A stretch of DNA of 52,259 nucleotides, taken from Pantoea stewartii subsp. stewartii (GTDB lineage: Bacteria; Pseudomonadota; Gammaproteobacteria; Enterobacterales; Enterobacteriaceae). Made by a program: the position numbers and the translations under genes. This document shows, piece by piece, positions 14,968 to 23,550 of the stretch (position 1 is the stretch's first letter; each line of letters starts with the position of its first letter). The DNA is taken from positions 1 through 52,259 of the forward strand of contig NZ_VZPF01000029.1 in NCBI RefSeq assembly GCF_008801695.1. The letters are read 5' to 3'. The notes below the pieces were generated by a model, which was given only the letters and a program-made list of their open reading frames with translations, was not told the origin of the DNA and did no database searches.

Positions 14968-15541
14968 GCGTGAATTATGGAAAGACGTACCGGGATTTGA
15001 AGGTCTCTATCAGGCATGCCCATCGGGGATGGTGCGCTCTCTGGACAGGGTGGATTGTCGCGGGCAGTTTCGAAAGGGGCGTGTTCTTAAACCATACAGG
15101 GACGGCAATACTGGTTATGTAGCCATTAGCCTGTTGAAAGATGGAGTATCAAAGCGGGTAAAACTGCATCGTTTGATCGCATCAGTTTTTATGCGTGAAC
15201 CCGCTGAGGGTGAGCAGGTAAATCACTTAAACGGTATTCGCGATGACAATCGGCTGGAAAACCTTGAATGGGTTACTTGCCAGGAGAATATCCAGCACTC
15301 GTTCGATTCCTTGGGTAAAAAATCCAGAGGCGGACATAAAGGAAAGCTGGGTGATAAGCACCATAGCTCTAAATCGGTTGTAGCTACATGCTTGCATAGC
15401 GGCGTAATAACCAGATTTGGTAGCGCAGCAGAAGCAGCAAGAGAGCTCTGCATCCCGTCAGGATCTATTCCTCGCTGTTGCAACGGTATCTACGCCAGTA
15501 GCCATGGTTATTCGTTTAAGTATGAGGTGCATGATGCTTAA
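14960..15541 (+). CDS. HNH homing endonuclease (NUMOD4-HNH-NUMOD1)
   Basis: 193 aa from the ATG at 14960, chosen because AAAGGA lies seven bases upstream; ATG 14954 is too close to it. The NUMOD4 start (WKDVPGFEGLYQACPSGMVR) is followed by an HNH core (HRLIASVFM, VNHLNGIRDDNRLENLEWV) and a C-terminal NUMOD1-like helix-turn-helix (GSAAEAARELCI). Such enzymes cut uninvaded alleles and spread by repair. It is wedged between ninB and ybcO, overlapping both, without an intron or intein. Confidence 0.92.
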   Translation: MFERELWKDVPGFEGLYQACPSGMVRSLDRVDCRGQFRKGRVLKPYRDGNTGYVAISLLKDGVSKRVKLHRLIASVFMREPAEGEQVNHLNGIRDDNRLENLEWVTCQENIQHSFDSLGKKSRGGHKGKLGDKHHSSKSVVATCLHSGVITRFGSAAEAARELCIPSGSIPRCCNGIYASSHGYSFKYEVHDA

Positions 15542-15824
15542 ACAAAAAACCTATCGCAGTAAAAAGTGGCTTGCAGCCGTTGGACAAATTGAATGCTGTG
15601 TTCTGTGTGGATCTTGGGGAACCCAAGTTGCACATCGAAACGAGTCAAAAGGTATGGGCCTGAAAGCTGATGATTGCGCCACAGCGGCGATCTGCGTTTG
15701 CTGCCACGACAGCATCGACAACGGGAGCAAACTATCGCGCGACGAACGTCGCCAGCTTATGGACCGCGCTATCGTTCTGACCGTTATCCAGATAGCCCGC
15801 CTTGGGCTGGTGGTGCCAGCATGA
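15534..15824 (+). CDS. ybcO: YbcO-like (DUF1364) putative nuclease
   Basis: 96 aa (MLKQKTYRSKKWLAAVGQIE). Cys and His residues in CCVLCGSWG, VAHRNESKGMG and CVCCHDSIDNG form the HNH-like metal-binding core of YbcO/DUF1364, a family found in the nin region of lambdoid phages. Start 15534 is preferred over 15531 on spacing from GAGG. Overlaps both neighbours, so it belongs to a tightly packed recombination operon. Confidence 0.85.
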   Translation: MLKQKTYRSKKWLAAVGQIECCVLCGSWGTQVAHRNESKGMGLKADDCATAAICVCCHDSIDNGSKLSRDERRQLMDRAIVLTVIQIARLGLVVPA

Positions 15825-16180
15825 AAATTTACGATATCACTCCTGTCGCCAAGCCTCGCATGACCCGAAGCGATCGCTGGCGCAGCAGGCCAGAAACCTC
15901 CGCCTACTGGTTCTTTAAAGCTCAGGTGCGCCGTCTTGGTATAACCCTCCCGGAATCCGGTTACCACATAACATTCGTTCTGCCCATGCCGAAAAGCTGG
16001 AGTAAGAAGAAGCGTCAGCAGCATGACGGACAGCCTCACCAGACTAAGCCGGATAAGGACAATCTGGAGAAAGCGTTACTGGATGCGATATTCGATGATG
16101 ACTGTCGGATATGGGACGGCAGGGTAACGAAACGATGGGGAGAGACAGGCCAGATCATTATCCAGGAGAATGCAGAATGA
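15821..16180 (+). CDS. rusA: RusA-type Holliday junction resolvase
   Basis: 119 aa (MKIYDITPVAKPRMTRSDRW). KPDKDNLEKALLDAIFDDD carries the conserved Asp residues of RusA that bind the catalytic metal and cut Holliday junctions symmetrically. Normal family length. ATG overlaps the ybcO stop and its own stop overlaps the next ATG (ATGA). Confidence 0.95.
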   Translation: MKIYDITPVAKPRMTRSDRWRSRPETSAYWFFKAQVRRLGITLPESGYHITFVLPMPKSWSKKKRQQHDGQPHQTKPDKDNLEKALLDAIFDDDCRIWDGRVTKRWGETGQIIIQENAE

Positions 16181-16860
16181 CACGCAACGACATTAACAAT
16201 TACCAGAAAGCGTCTGTTGAGCGTACCAACCCGCAAAACGCCTGGGTGACGCTGGCAGCAGCTCCACGCAGATCTTACCTGGGGAAATATCGCCGACTGA
16301 CACCATCGCAAAGCCGTTGGGTTCGTTCGTTGCTGAACCACTGGGGTGGCATGTACGGGGGCAGCGGGACAGAGCACCTTTCTGGTGGCGGTGGTATGTG
16401 GTCAATGATATTAACCGGCTGGACTGGCGAGCAGCAGGAGCGGATCGCTACCGTGCTGTCTGGTCTGCGTAAAATTGGCTATACCGGCGATGCGTTGTTT
16501 GAGCAGGCGAAAGCCATCATCTGGCCGAAGAAATCGCTTTCTGACCTGATCGGCAATGCCGGAGACCAGGAGGAAGCTGCATTCATGGAGGCTATCATCC
16601 TGAAGTCCTTCAAGCCGGGGAATCCCGTGTATGAGATAGGGAAGGACTATTACACGTGGCGGAAAACCATCAATGGCATGGCACGATGGATGCAGTATTA
16701 CTACGCGCCGTTTCTGACCGAAAAGCAATGTATTGACCGTGTGCGCTGGTGTATTGAATTGTTCAACTCTGCTGTCTTCTTCACGTTAAAAGATGAATTA
16801 GGCTTCGAAAATGCAAAAACTTGCGAAAAAGACTTGAAAGCGAGTTTTGAAACTGCATAA
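16177..16860 (+). CDS. Q-position late antiterminator candidate (DUF1133-like)
   Basis: 227 aa. Gly-rich segment NHWGGMYGGSGTEHLSGGGG, then two helical regions. It occupies the place of lambda Q: last gene after rusA, followed at once by a promoter overlapping its 3' end and a leader terminator. Membership of the DUF1133 family is from memory and moderate in certainty. Alternative: an unrelated nin-region protein. If it is Q, it would load on RNA polymerase at the promoter at 16834-16861 and allow read-through of the terminator at 16944-16972 into the late genes. Confidence 0.65.
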   Translation: MTRNDINNYQKASVERTNPQNAWVTLAAAPRRSYLGKYRRLTPSQSRWVRSLLNHWGGMYGGSGTEHLSGGGGMWSMILTGWTGEQQERIATVLSGLRKIGYTGDALFEQAKAIIWPKKSLSDLIGNAGDQEEAAFMEAIILKSFKPGNPVYEIGKDYYTWRKTINGMARWMQYYYAPFLTEKQCIDRVRWCIELFNSAVFFTLKDELGFENAKTCEKDLKASFETA

Positions 16861-16861
16861 T
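16834..16861 (+). promoter_or_regulatory. Candidate late promoter (pR'-like)
   Basis: TTGAAA (16834-16839), 16-base spacer, CATAAT (16856-16861), overlapping the end of the Q-position gene. It fires toward a 100-base leader ending in the terminator at 16944-16972, the same layout as lambda pR'/6S RNA/tR'. Inferred from sequence only. Confidence 0.5.
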
Positions 16862-16943
16862 TCAGATATGCTCGGACGTCAAAGGCGAAAGAGCTTACCC
16901 ACCAGCGGAGATGCCTTGCGCGGAGCGGTGGGAACCACATTTA

Positions 16944-16972
16944 AGCCCTTGCAGAAATGCAGGGGCTTTTTT
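16944..16972 (+). terminator. Leader terminator (tR'-like) ahead of the late operon
   Basis: AGCCCTTGCA-GAAA-TGCAGGGGCT hairpin with one G-U pair followed by six T. Between the promoter and this site another possible stem (CCCACC...GGTGGG, about 16898-16931) lies in the leader. Confidence 0.85.
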
Positions 16973-17002
16973 ATTGGCTCAATGCCACCGGGTGAATAAC
17001 GT

Positions 17003-17554
17003 ATGCACACGGCGATCATCTGCGCTTCTGGTCCGTCCCTTACTCCCGCTGACTGTCAAATAGCTGCGCGCTCAGGGTTTCCTGTGATAGCGGTTAATTC
17101 ATCATGGCGAACCATACTGGAATGCACCCACATTTACGCTGGCGATCTGCGCTGGTGGGATGTGAACATTCCCGCGCTGCCTGATGGCCCCGAACGCTGG
17201 TCATGTAACCGGAGAGCACACACCCGATACGGCGTGAACCTCTTCCCGACAGATACTAGCGGCACATTCAATTCGGGACAGAGAGCGATCCTGTTCGCTC
17301 AATGGCTGGGCGCAAAGCGCATCATTCTGCTGGGCTTCGATTGCTCAATCTCGAACGGCAGCCACTGGCACGGCGATCATACAGTTCTCGATAACCCGAC
17401 AGCGGCGAACGTAAAGCGCTGGCATGGCGAGTTTGCCCGGGTTGCGGCGCAGCTGCGTGGAAGCGTCCAAATCATCAATAGCAGCCGCCAGACGGCGCTT
17501 AATTGCTTTCGTCGTCTACCTCTTGAAGCGGCGATCAGCGAGGTTACATGCTGA
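17003..17554 (+). CDS. Sialyltransferase-fold (GT42/DUF115-like) protein, cassette gene A, copy 1
   Basis: 183 aa. Begins MHTAIICASGPSL, the nucleotide-binding opening of GT42 sialyltransferases and DUF115/Maf-type proteins. FNSGQRAILFAQWLGAKRII with the following LLGFDCS corresponds to the strand-helix-strand region near the CMP site of CstII-like enzymes, and HWHGDH offers catalytic or metal-binding His residues. Expected to transfer or rearrange a nucleotide-activated sugar; substrate unknown. It overlaps the next gene by seven bases. A diverged full-length homologue lies at 48454-48990 in prophage 2. Confidence 0.6.
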   Translation: MHTAIICASGPSLTPADCQIAARSGFPVIAVNSSWRTILECTHIYAGDLRWWDVNIPALPDGPERWSCNRRAHTRYGVNLFPTDTSGTFNSGQRAILFAQWLGAKRIILLGFDCSISNGSHWHGDHTVLDNPTAANVKRWHGEFARVAAQLRGSVQIINSSRQTALNCFRRLPLEAAISEVTC

Positions 17555-18489
17555 ATCCTCCTATTTACATCGATGGCATGCTGGGAATGGGAGACACCAT
17601 TTACCAGCGCGCTTTCGTCAAACAGCTGCCTGCGGGGACATTCATCAAGACGGCATGGCCGGAGCTTTACGAAGACCTGCCAGTAAAAGCTGTCCGAAGT
17701 GATACCGCGCTAAGGACGCAGCGAAAAAATGAGTTCCGCAGCTCCGCAAAGTTTTATCCGCCGCCATCACCACGCCAGACGAAGCGAATATTTTACGGTC
17801 CGGATGATCTGCGGCGCGGTTCAATATTCGATGCGATGCGCCGTCAGTTCGGTGTAACGCCAGCAGCGCTTGATTTGCCATCCTTTGGACCGGCGCAGTT
17901 TACGCACCAAAAGCCGATCGCCGTTATTCGTCCGGCAACGGTTCGTTCTGAATGGCGTAGCGACTCCCGAAACCCTGACCCCGATTACCTCCTGCGCGCA
18001 TCGAGAATCCTGCGGAAACATTTCTGCGTGATTAGCGTTGCTGATTTGCAGGACGGGGAAGAGTGGCTGGTGGGTGAAGAACCAGAAGCAGATCTGAAAA
18101 TGCACGCTGGCGAGCTCAATATCAAAGAGCTGATGCGCCTGGTAGAGCATGCAGCTGTCGTGGTTTCGCCTGTCGGCTGGGCGCTGCCCGCTGCCATTGC
18201 GTACAAAACACCTATTTACGTTGTCGCTGGTGGGCGCGGCGGGCATAACGCTCCCGAGATAGTCACCGATCCGGCGATGGATTTATCCCGCGTTGGCTGG
18301 GCAATACCGGACAATTATTGTCGCTGCGAAGCGTGGGATCACCATTGTGACAAACGCATCTCCAACTTTGATTCAAAATTCGAGGCCTGGCTGAATGAAG
18401 TCGTTTTATCAGGAACTGAACAGCGGGTTGGTATTCCTCCCGGAGCTGGGCATCGGTCGTTATTCGGTTCCGGCATCTCGCCCGTATGA
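17548..18489 (+). CDS. GT9/heptosyltransferase-like glycosyltransferase, cassette gene B, copy 1
   Basis: 313 aa. The MLGMGDTIYQRAFV start resembles the GDxxxxxP loop of GT9 heptosyltransferases, and AAVVVSPVGWALPAAIAYKT plus VVAGGRGGHNAP resembles their C-terminal nucleotide-sugar domain. A conserved Cys/His tail (CRCEAWDHHCDKRI) is shared with the second copy and could bind a metal. The last 26 or so residues lie beyond the point where copy 2 stops and overlap gene C by 95 bases, which looks like loss of the original stop. Likely acts with genes A and C on the same glycan; substrate unknown. Confidence 0.62.
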   Translation: MLNPPIYIDGMLGMGDTIYQRAFVKQLPAGTFIKTAWPELYEDLPVKAVRSDTALRTQRKNEFRSSAKFYPPPSPRQTKRIFYGPDDLRRGSIFDAMRRQFGVTPAALDLPSFGPAQFTHQKPIAVIRPATVRSEWRSDSRNPDPDYLLRASRILRKHFCVISVADLQDGEEWLVGEEPEADLKMHAGELNIKELMRLVEHAAVVVSPVGWALPAAIAYKTPIYVVAGGRGGHNAPEIVTDPAMDLSRVGWAIPDNYCRCEAWDHHCDKRISNFDSKFEAWLNEVVLSGTEQRVGIPPGAGHRSLFGSGISPV

Positions 18490-19009
18490 CGAGCAGTATT
18501 TTGCGAAATATCAGCTGCTGGCTGATACCGAAACCGGGCGCGCATTAACGCAGTCCAGAATTGAGCTGGTGGAACGTCACTATCATGGACCGGTTCTGGA
18601 CGTTGGTATCGGTGCCGGTCAGTTCGTTTCTTCCCGAGCGGGAACGTTTGGGTTTGACGTTAATCCTGCTGGCGTTGCCTGGCTGAACGAGCGGGGCGCA
18701 TTCGCTGACCTCTACGCCAGTCAGTGGCGCGCGCTGACGATGTGGGATGTACTGGAGCACATCGACGAGCCGGAGCTGGCGGTACAGCAGGCCAGTGAAT
18801 ACGTGTTCGTGTCGATCCCCATTTTTACCGATGCCGGAGACATTCTTCGCTCGCACCATTTCAGGAAGAACGAGCACATCTGGTATTTCACTGACGACGG
18901 TATTAAGGGTTGGTTTGCTGAGCAGGGCTTCGAATGCGCCGAACAGAACACCATCGAATGCCAGTTAGGGCGTAAGGGCGTCGCTTCGTACGCTTTCCGC
19001 CGCGTTTAG
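18395..19009 (+). CDS. Class I SAM-dependent methyltransferase, cassette gene C, copy 1
   Basis: 204 aa. PVLDVGIGAGQFV (Asp69 begins motif I) and MWDVLEHIDEP show a Rossmann-fold methyltransferase of the UbiE/small-molecule class. The N-terminal segment (LPELGIGRYSVP, then YDEQYFAKYQ) is shared with the copy at 49834. Linked in operon to genes A and B, so it probably methylates a sugar or the product of the transferases. Not a DNA methylase by motif. Confidence 0.8.
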   Translation: MKSFYQELNSGLVFLPELGIGRYSVPASRPYDEQYFAKYQLLADTETGRALTQSRIELVERHYHGPVLDVGIGAGQFVSSRAGTFGFDVNPAGVAWLNERGAFADLYASQWRALTMWDVLEHIDEPELAVQQASEYVFVSIPIFTDAGDILRSHHFRKNEHIWYFTDDGIKGWFAEQGFECAEQNTIECQLGRKGVASYAFRRV

Positions 19010-19083
19010 TACCCTCTTAGCCCATTGCATTTGGGTTTATTCCAGTTTCGCACACAGCACCCGCAAACAGGCGAGGTGAACCT

Positions 19084-19416
19084 ATGAATAGCACTCACGG
19101 GATTTTCGAACAAACAATGAAATGGATCGCGCTATATCTGCCGTCAGTTTACGCCGGGTTATGCGCTCTGGGCATCTCAGCGCTTATCGACATACGCGCA
19201 GGGAAGCCGAAACTCTACACCGCCACTGGCGCGCTAATCTGCGGCATATTCGCGCTGGCTGTTTCCGCATTGCTGGAATACCTAGGGTTGCCTGCTAATT
19301 CAGGGGCATTCGTTGGTGCGCTCGTCGGGTTTGTTGGGGCGGACAGACTTCGTGACATGGCGCTCGCTATCGTTGCCAGACGTGCCGGAGTCGGCAGCAC
19401 TGAGGAAAATAAATGA
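19084..19416 (+). CDS. Lambda S-type holin, copy 1
   Basis: 110 aa with three hydrophobic segments (about 15-35, 48-65, 72-90). LGLPANSGAFVGALVGFVGAD aligns with the third segment of lambda S. It would form inner-membrane lesions that release the endolysin. It overlaps the endolysin gene by four bases. A paralogue is at 45558. Confidence 0.88.
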   Translation: MNSTHGIFEQTMKWIALYLPSVYAGLCALGISALIDIRAGKPKLYTATGALICGIFALAVSALLEYLGLPANSGAFVGALVGFVGADRLRDMALAIVARRAGVGSTEENK

Positions 19417-20027
19417 ATCAATCTCAATTTCAAATGGCGGCTGGTATCAGCGCCGGGTTAGCTGCGCGCTGGTTTCAGCCAGTGGATGCGGCGATGAAAG
19501 AATTCGGCATTACAGCGCCAGCGGATCAGGCCATGTTCATCGCTCAGGTAGGTCATGAGTCAGACGGCTTTAGCGCTGTAGTAGAAAATTTGAACTACAC
19601 ACCATCTGCGCTGGTGGCGACCTTCGGAAAGAGGATCACACAGCAGCAGGCTGATGCGCTTGGCAGAACAACCGAACACGCAGCCCGCCAGGATGCCATC
19701 GCCAATCTGGTGTATAGCAACCGCCTGGGTAACAAAGCGCCATGCGACGGCTGGAAATATCGCGGCAGAGGGTTAATTCAAATCACTGGCCTCGACAATT
19801 ATCGCACCTGCGGGGCGGCGCTGAAGTTAGACCTCGTTACTTCACCTGAACAGCTCGAACAGGAACTTCAGGCAGCACGCTCTGCCGCCTGGTTCTTCAC
19901 ATCCAAAGGTTGCATGGCCTACGGTGCCGATATTACTCGTGTTACGCGCATCATTAACGGCGGCCTGAATGGCATTGATGACCGCAAGATCCGCTACAAC
20001 AAAGCGCGGGCGGCGCTGCTGGTATGA
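19413..20027 (+). CDS. GH19 (chitinase-class) endolysin, copy 1
   Basis: 204 aa, a single glycoside hydrolase family 19 domain. QVGHESDGF places the catalytic Glu at residue 49; YRGRGLIQITGLDNYR is the second family signature. Cleaves the peptidoglycan glycan chain. No signal peptide, so it needs the holin. Overlaps holin and Rz by four bases each. A close relative is at 45881. Confidence 0.94.
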   Translation: MNQSQFQMAAGISAGLAARWFQPVDAAMKEFGITAPADQAMFIAQVGHESDGFSAVVENLNYTPSALVATFGKRITQQQADALGRTTEHAARQDAIANLVYSNRLGNKAPCDGWKYRGRGLIQITGLDNYRTCGAALKLDLVTSPEQLEQELQAARSAAWFFTSKGCMAYGADITRVTRIINGGLNGIDDRKIRYNKARAALLV

Positions 20028-20416
20028 AAATGAGTTATTGGGTGCTCATTGTGACGTTTATCGCCTGTATTGCAGGCGGTCTTGTCTGGTCAGCGGATCA
20101 CTACCATGGAAAGTTTCTGGAGGAACAGCGTCGCGCTGACGATGCAGAACAGCGCGCTGATTCCTCTGAGACCATCACCGCGAATGTCCTGCGCACCGTA
20201 GCAATAACGAACATCATTCTGGAGACAAATCAACATGCCAAGCAGCAGATCGCACTGGAGTCACAGAGAGCCGAGAACGATATCAAGGCTGCTGTTGCGG
20301 ATGATGATTGTGCTGTTCGTGTTGTGCCTTCTGGCGCAGTTAAGCGGCTGCACGACTACGCGGACGGTCTACGTGCCGGTTCCGGTAGTTCCGTTACCAG
20401 CCAGCCTGACGGATGA
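20024..20416 (+). CDS. Rz: Rz-like inner-membrane spanin
   Basis: 130 aa. One N-terminal membrane anchor (about residues 5-22), then a charged, coiled-coil periplasmic domain. Pairs with the lipoprotein encoded in another frame at 20301 to fuse the two membranes at lysis. Position directly after the endolysin is typical. Confidence 0.85.
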   Translation: MKMSYWVLIVTFIACIAGGLVWSADHYHGKFLEEQRRADDAEQRADSSETITANVLRTVAITNIILETNQHAKQQIALESQRAENDIKAAVADDDCAVRVVPSGAVKRLHDYADGLRAGSGSSVTSQPDG

Positions 20417-20579
20417 AACACCCCAGCCAGATTTACCCGACCCGTTTACGTGGGGAGCAAGCCTTAACCTGAATGTTGCGCTGCTGTCAGCGCTGGCGCA
20501 GTGCAACAGGGATAAGGCTGATATCAGGACATTCGAGAACAACAGGGCAGGACAAACCGATGGCACGATTAAACGTTGA
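20301..20579 (+). CDS. Rz1: Rz1-like outer-membrane spanin lipoprotein, nested in Rz
   Basis: 92 aa in the +1 frame, starting within the Rz gene. The signal peptide ends at lipobox LSGC, followed by Pro-rich VPVPVVPLP, as in Rz1. Longer than lambda Rz1 because it runs past the Rz stop. ATG 20301 or 20304 are both possible starts. Confidence 0.8.
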   Translation: MMIVLFVLCLLAQLSGCTTTRTVYVPVPVVPLPASLTDETPQPDLPDPFTWGASLNLNVALLSALAQCNRDKADIRTFENNRAGQTDGTIKR

Positions 20580-20745
20580 AGTTATCCCACCAGACAGCGA
20601 GGCGCTGAACGGGATTTTTGCAGAGATTGAGCGCAAATATGCGCATCAGCCGCTGACGCCAAAAGTAATTGATGAAATGCAACGCGAAGCGACGCGCCTT
20701 GTACGGCGAATGATAACCACAAAGGTTACGTTCGTCCGGGACTGA
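20560..20745 (+). CDS. Small phage protein between the spanins and the terminase region
   Basis: 61 aa from the ATG at 20560 (MARLNVEVIPPDSEALNGIF), helical, with a basic end (REATRLVRRMITTK). Overlaps Rz1 by 20 bases. Reminiscent of small DinI-like phage proteins in its start but I cannot assign it. Function unknown. Confidence 0.55.
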   Translation: MARLNVEVIPPDSEALNGIFAEIERKYAHQPLTPKVIDEMQREATRLVRRMITTKVTFVRD

Positions 20746-20799
20746 CATTACAGAAGCCCTTCACTGAGGGGCTTCGATAATGGAGCACTGGAATTATTC

Positions 20800-21420
20800 A
20801 TGAACAGACCACATCCACCAGCGCATTTTACGATGCCACCTGACCCGAAGCCGTACATCAGCATAATGCCCGCCAATGACGTTGGCGAGTGGCTGAATCA
20901 GCACATCCTGAGCGATGAGGGCGACCTCTACAACCCTGACCACCAGCATTTGCTTGAAGCGGATCTGTGCTTTCTCTGGGCGTCGAACACTTTCGAGAAG
21001 AAAGGGCGTTCCGTGCTGGGGCAGGCGGAAGAAGTGGCAATGCGGGCTGGGGGATGGCAGAAAGCGCGGATGGAGCAGCAGATGTATGAATGGTTCGGCA
21101 GGGCGCCGCAGTTCATCATCACGTTGGCCGCCGATTACTGTTCGCAATGTTCCGATCTGGAATTCTGCGCGCTGATAGAGCACGAGCTTTACCACATCTG
21201 CCAGGCGACAGATGAATTTGGCGCGCCGAAGTTCACGCAGGAAGGGCAGCCAAAGCTGAAGCTGCGCGGCCACGATGTTGAAGAGTTTGTAGGCGTGGTT
21301 CGCCGTTACGGTGCGAGCCGGGACGTGCAGGAAATGATTGATGCGGCGAATCAGCCAGCGGAGGTTGCTCATCTCGATATTGCCAGAGCGTGCGGGACGT
21401 GCATGCTGCGACTGGCTTAA
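20800..21420 (+). CDS. Putative phage metallopeptidase
   Basis: 206 aa. HELYH at residues 128-132 is a zinc-binding HExxH motif; the surrounding DLEFCALIEHELYHICQ matches the phage-encoded putative metallopeptidase family. A CxxC near the end (CGTCML) may be structural. Located just ahead of the terminase genes, where such proteins are often found; the role is unproven. Confidence 0.82.
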   Translation: MNRPHPPAHFTMPPDPKPYISIMPANDVGEWLNQHILSDEGDLYNPDHQHLLEADLCFLWASNTFEKKGRSVLGQAEEVAMRAGGWQKARMEQQMYEWFGRAPQFIITLAADYCSQCSDLEFCALIEHELYHICQATDEFGAPKFTQEGQPKLKLRGHDVEEFVGVVRRYGASRDVQEMIDAANQPAEVAHLDIARACGTCMLRLA

Positions 21421-21451
21421 ATACTGGACTGTATAAGACGAATGGTGATTT

Positions 21452-21925
21452 ATGGCTGCATTAAAACCTGATGTGAAAGCCTTCATCATTCAGTCGCTTG
21501 CGTGCTATGACACGCCATCGCAGGTGGTCGAGGCTGTCCAAAAAGAATTCGGGATCAAGATCACCCGCCAGCAGGCTGAATCTCACGACCCCACGAAGGC
21601 CAGCGGTAAGACGCTCGCCAAAAAGTGGATCGCGATGTTCCACGCGACGCGCGAACGATTCCTGACCGAAACCAGCGACATTCCGATCGCGAACAAATCC
21701 TATCGCCTCCGCGTGCTTGACCGCATGGCAACCAAAACCGAGGGGATGAAAAACTTCTCCCTGACGGCGCAGCTTATCGAGCAGGCCGCGAAAGAGGTCG
21801 GCGACGCTTACACCAATAAGCTGAAGGTTGAGAGCACTGGCAAGGATGGCGGCCCGATAAAGACCGAGACGACCAACCTCACCGCAGATCAGGCCGCAGA
21901 GATTTACCGCAAGATGATGGGGTGA
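21452..21925 (+). CDS. DUF2280 terminase small subunit
   Basis: 157 aa. N-terminal helix-turn-helix ([30 protein letters not shown]) fits the DUF2280 family, which takes the place of the small terminase in several phages. Recognises the packaging site and hands DNA to the large subunit encoded four bases into its end. Unrelated to the small terminase in prophage 2. Confidence 0.82.
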   Translation: MAALKPDVKAFIIQSLACYDTPSQVVEAVQKEFGIKITRQQAESHDPTKASGKTLAKKWIAMFHATRERFLTETSDIPIANKSYRLRVLDRMATKTEGMKNFSLTAQLIEQAAKEVGDAYTNKLKVESTGKDGGPIKTETTNLTADQAAEIYRKMMG

Positions 21926-21927
21926 TC

Positions 21928-23550
21928 ATGCCTCTCCCGTTTGAATTCGATTTCAGGAACCCTGATTACCAGATGGTTTTTGAATGGCGGATGGAGCGCT
22001 TACAGCGCATTCGCCAGAACCCCGAAATGCTGCCAGCTCTTAAGCAGTTTTACCGCACCAACCCGGCCCAGTTCATTATCGACTGGGGCATGACGACAGA
22101 CCCACGTAACATCGATTATGGCCTGCCGGTCACCATCCCTTTTCTGCTGTTCCCGAAACAGGAAGAGTGGATTCACTGGATCATGGAGCGGCGCGAAAAG
22201 CTGGAGAACGGCATCACCGAAAAGAGCCGCGAAATGGGGCTCAGCTGGACGGCGATCGGGCTGGCCTGCTCGCTCTGCTTGTTCAACAAAGAAATGGTTA
22301 TCGGCTTCGGCTCCCGTAAAGAGGAATACGTCGACAGCACCGGTGACCCGAAGGCGCTGTTCTGGAAGGCGCGCAAGTTCGTGGAAACGCTGCCCGTTGA
22401 GTTTCGCGGTTCGTGGGACGAGAAGAAGCACGCGCCGTACATGCGCGTTGAGTTTCCAGATACTGGCGCGGTCATCAAAGGCGAGGCTGGCGACAATATC
22501 GGCCGTGGTGACCGTACCACGCTCTACCTGGTGGATGAGGCTGCATTCCTCCAGCGTCCTCTGCTGATCGACGCGGCGCTGTCGCAAACCACCCGCTGCC
22601 GTATCGACCTGAGTTCGGTTAACGGCATGGCGAACCCGTTCGCACAGAAGCGTCACGGCGGGAAAATACCGGTATTCACATTCCACTGGCGAAACGACCC
22701 GCGCAAGGATGAAGAGTGGTATCGCAGGGAATGCGAGAAAATCGACAATCCGGTGGTGGTGGCGCAGGAACTTGACCTGAACTACAGCGCATCAGCGGAA
22801 GGTGTCCTGATCCCGTCCGACTGGGTACAGGCTGCCGTCGACGCGCATATCAAACTGGGTATTCAGCCAACGGGCAAACGACTGGGCGCGATGGACGTCG
22901 CCGACGAAGGCCGGGACAAAAACGCCTTTTCGACCCGTCACGGCTTCCTGCTGGAGAACGTGCGGGAATGGTCCGGCGTGGGCAGCGACATTTACCAGTC
23001 CGTTGAGAAGGTCTTCGGCTTCTGCGAACAGGACAACCTCGAAGAGTTTCGATTCGACGAGGACGGCCTTGGTGCTGGTGTTCGCGGCGATGCGCGCGCT
23101 ATTAACGAACTGCGTAACGCTGCGCGCCGACCATCAATACTCGCTACACCGTTTCGCGGTAGCGGCGCGGTATTTGATCCGGACGACGAAGCCGTGCGAG
23201 GGGACAACGGACAGGCCGCGCGCCTGAACAAGGACTTCTTCGCTAACGCCAAGGCCCAGAGCTGGTGGCGGCTACGCAAGCTTTTCCAGAACACCTATCG
23301 CGCCGTGGTTGAGGGCATGGCCTACAACCCGGACGAAATCATCTCAATCAGCAGCGCCATGGCGAGCAAAGACAAGCTCATCATCGAGCTTTCGCAGCCG
23401 ACCTACTCCATTAACGGCGTGGGGAAAATCGTTGTTGATAAACAGCCTGATGGCACCAAGTCGCCGAACCTCGCTGACTCGGTGATGATCAGCTACGCGC
23501 CAATGAATTCAGCCCTGAACATCTGGGAGCTGCTAGGGAGACAGGCCTGA
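21928..23550 (+). CDS. Terminase large subunit
   Basis: 540 aa. [19 protein letters not shown] carries the Walker A-like arginine/ATPase site and [10 protein letters not shown] the Walker B with catalytic Glu; [12 protein letters not shown] lies in the RNase H-like nuclease domain. It drives ATP-dependent packaging and cuts the concatemer. ATG 21928 with GGGGTG upstream is chosen; a GTG at 21922 overlapping the small-subunit stop would add two residues. Confidence 0.95.
   Translation: MPLPFEFDFRNPDYQMVFEWRMERLQRIRQNPEMLPALKQFYRTNPAQFIIDWGMTTDPRNIDYGLPVTIPFLLFPKQEEWIHWIMERREKLENGITEKSREMGLSWTAIGLACSLCLFNKEMVIGFGSRKEEYVDSTGDPKALFWKARKFVETLPVEFRGSWDEKKHAPYMRVEFPDTGAVIKGEAGDNIGRGDRTTLYLVDEAAFLQRPLLIDAALSQTTRCRIDLSSVNGMANPFAQKRHGGKIPVFTFHWRNDPRKDEEWYRRECEKIDNPVVVAQELDLNYSASAEGVLIPSDWVQAAVDAHIKLGIQPTGKRLGAMDVADEGRDKNAFSTRHGFLLENVREWSGVGSDIYQSVEKVFGFCEQDNLEEFRFDEDGLGAGVRGDARAINELRNAARRPSILATPFRGSGAVFDPDDEAVRGDNGQAARLNKDFFANAKAQSWWRLRKLFQNTYRAVVEGMAYNPDEIISISSAMASKDKLIIELSQPTYSINGVGKIVVDKQPDGTKSPNLADSVMISYAPMNSALNIWELLGRQA

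Noticed and set aside
20753..20775. Hairpin AGCCCTTCA/TGAGGGGCT between the spanin region and the metallopeptidase gene as a terminator
   Set aside because: No T-run follows on either strand, and the late operon must be read through here.
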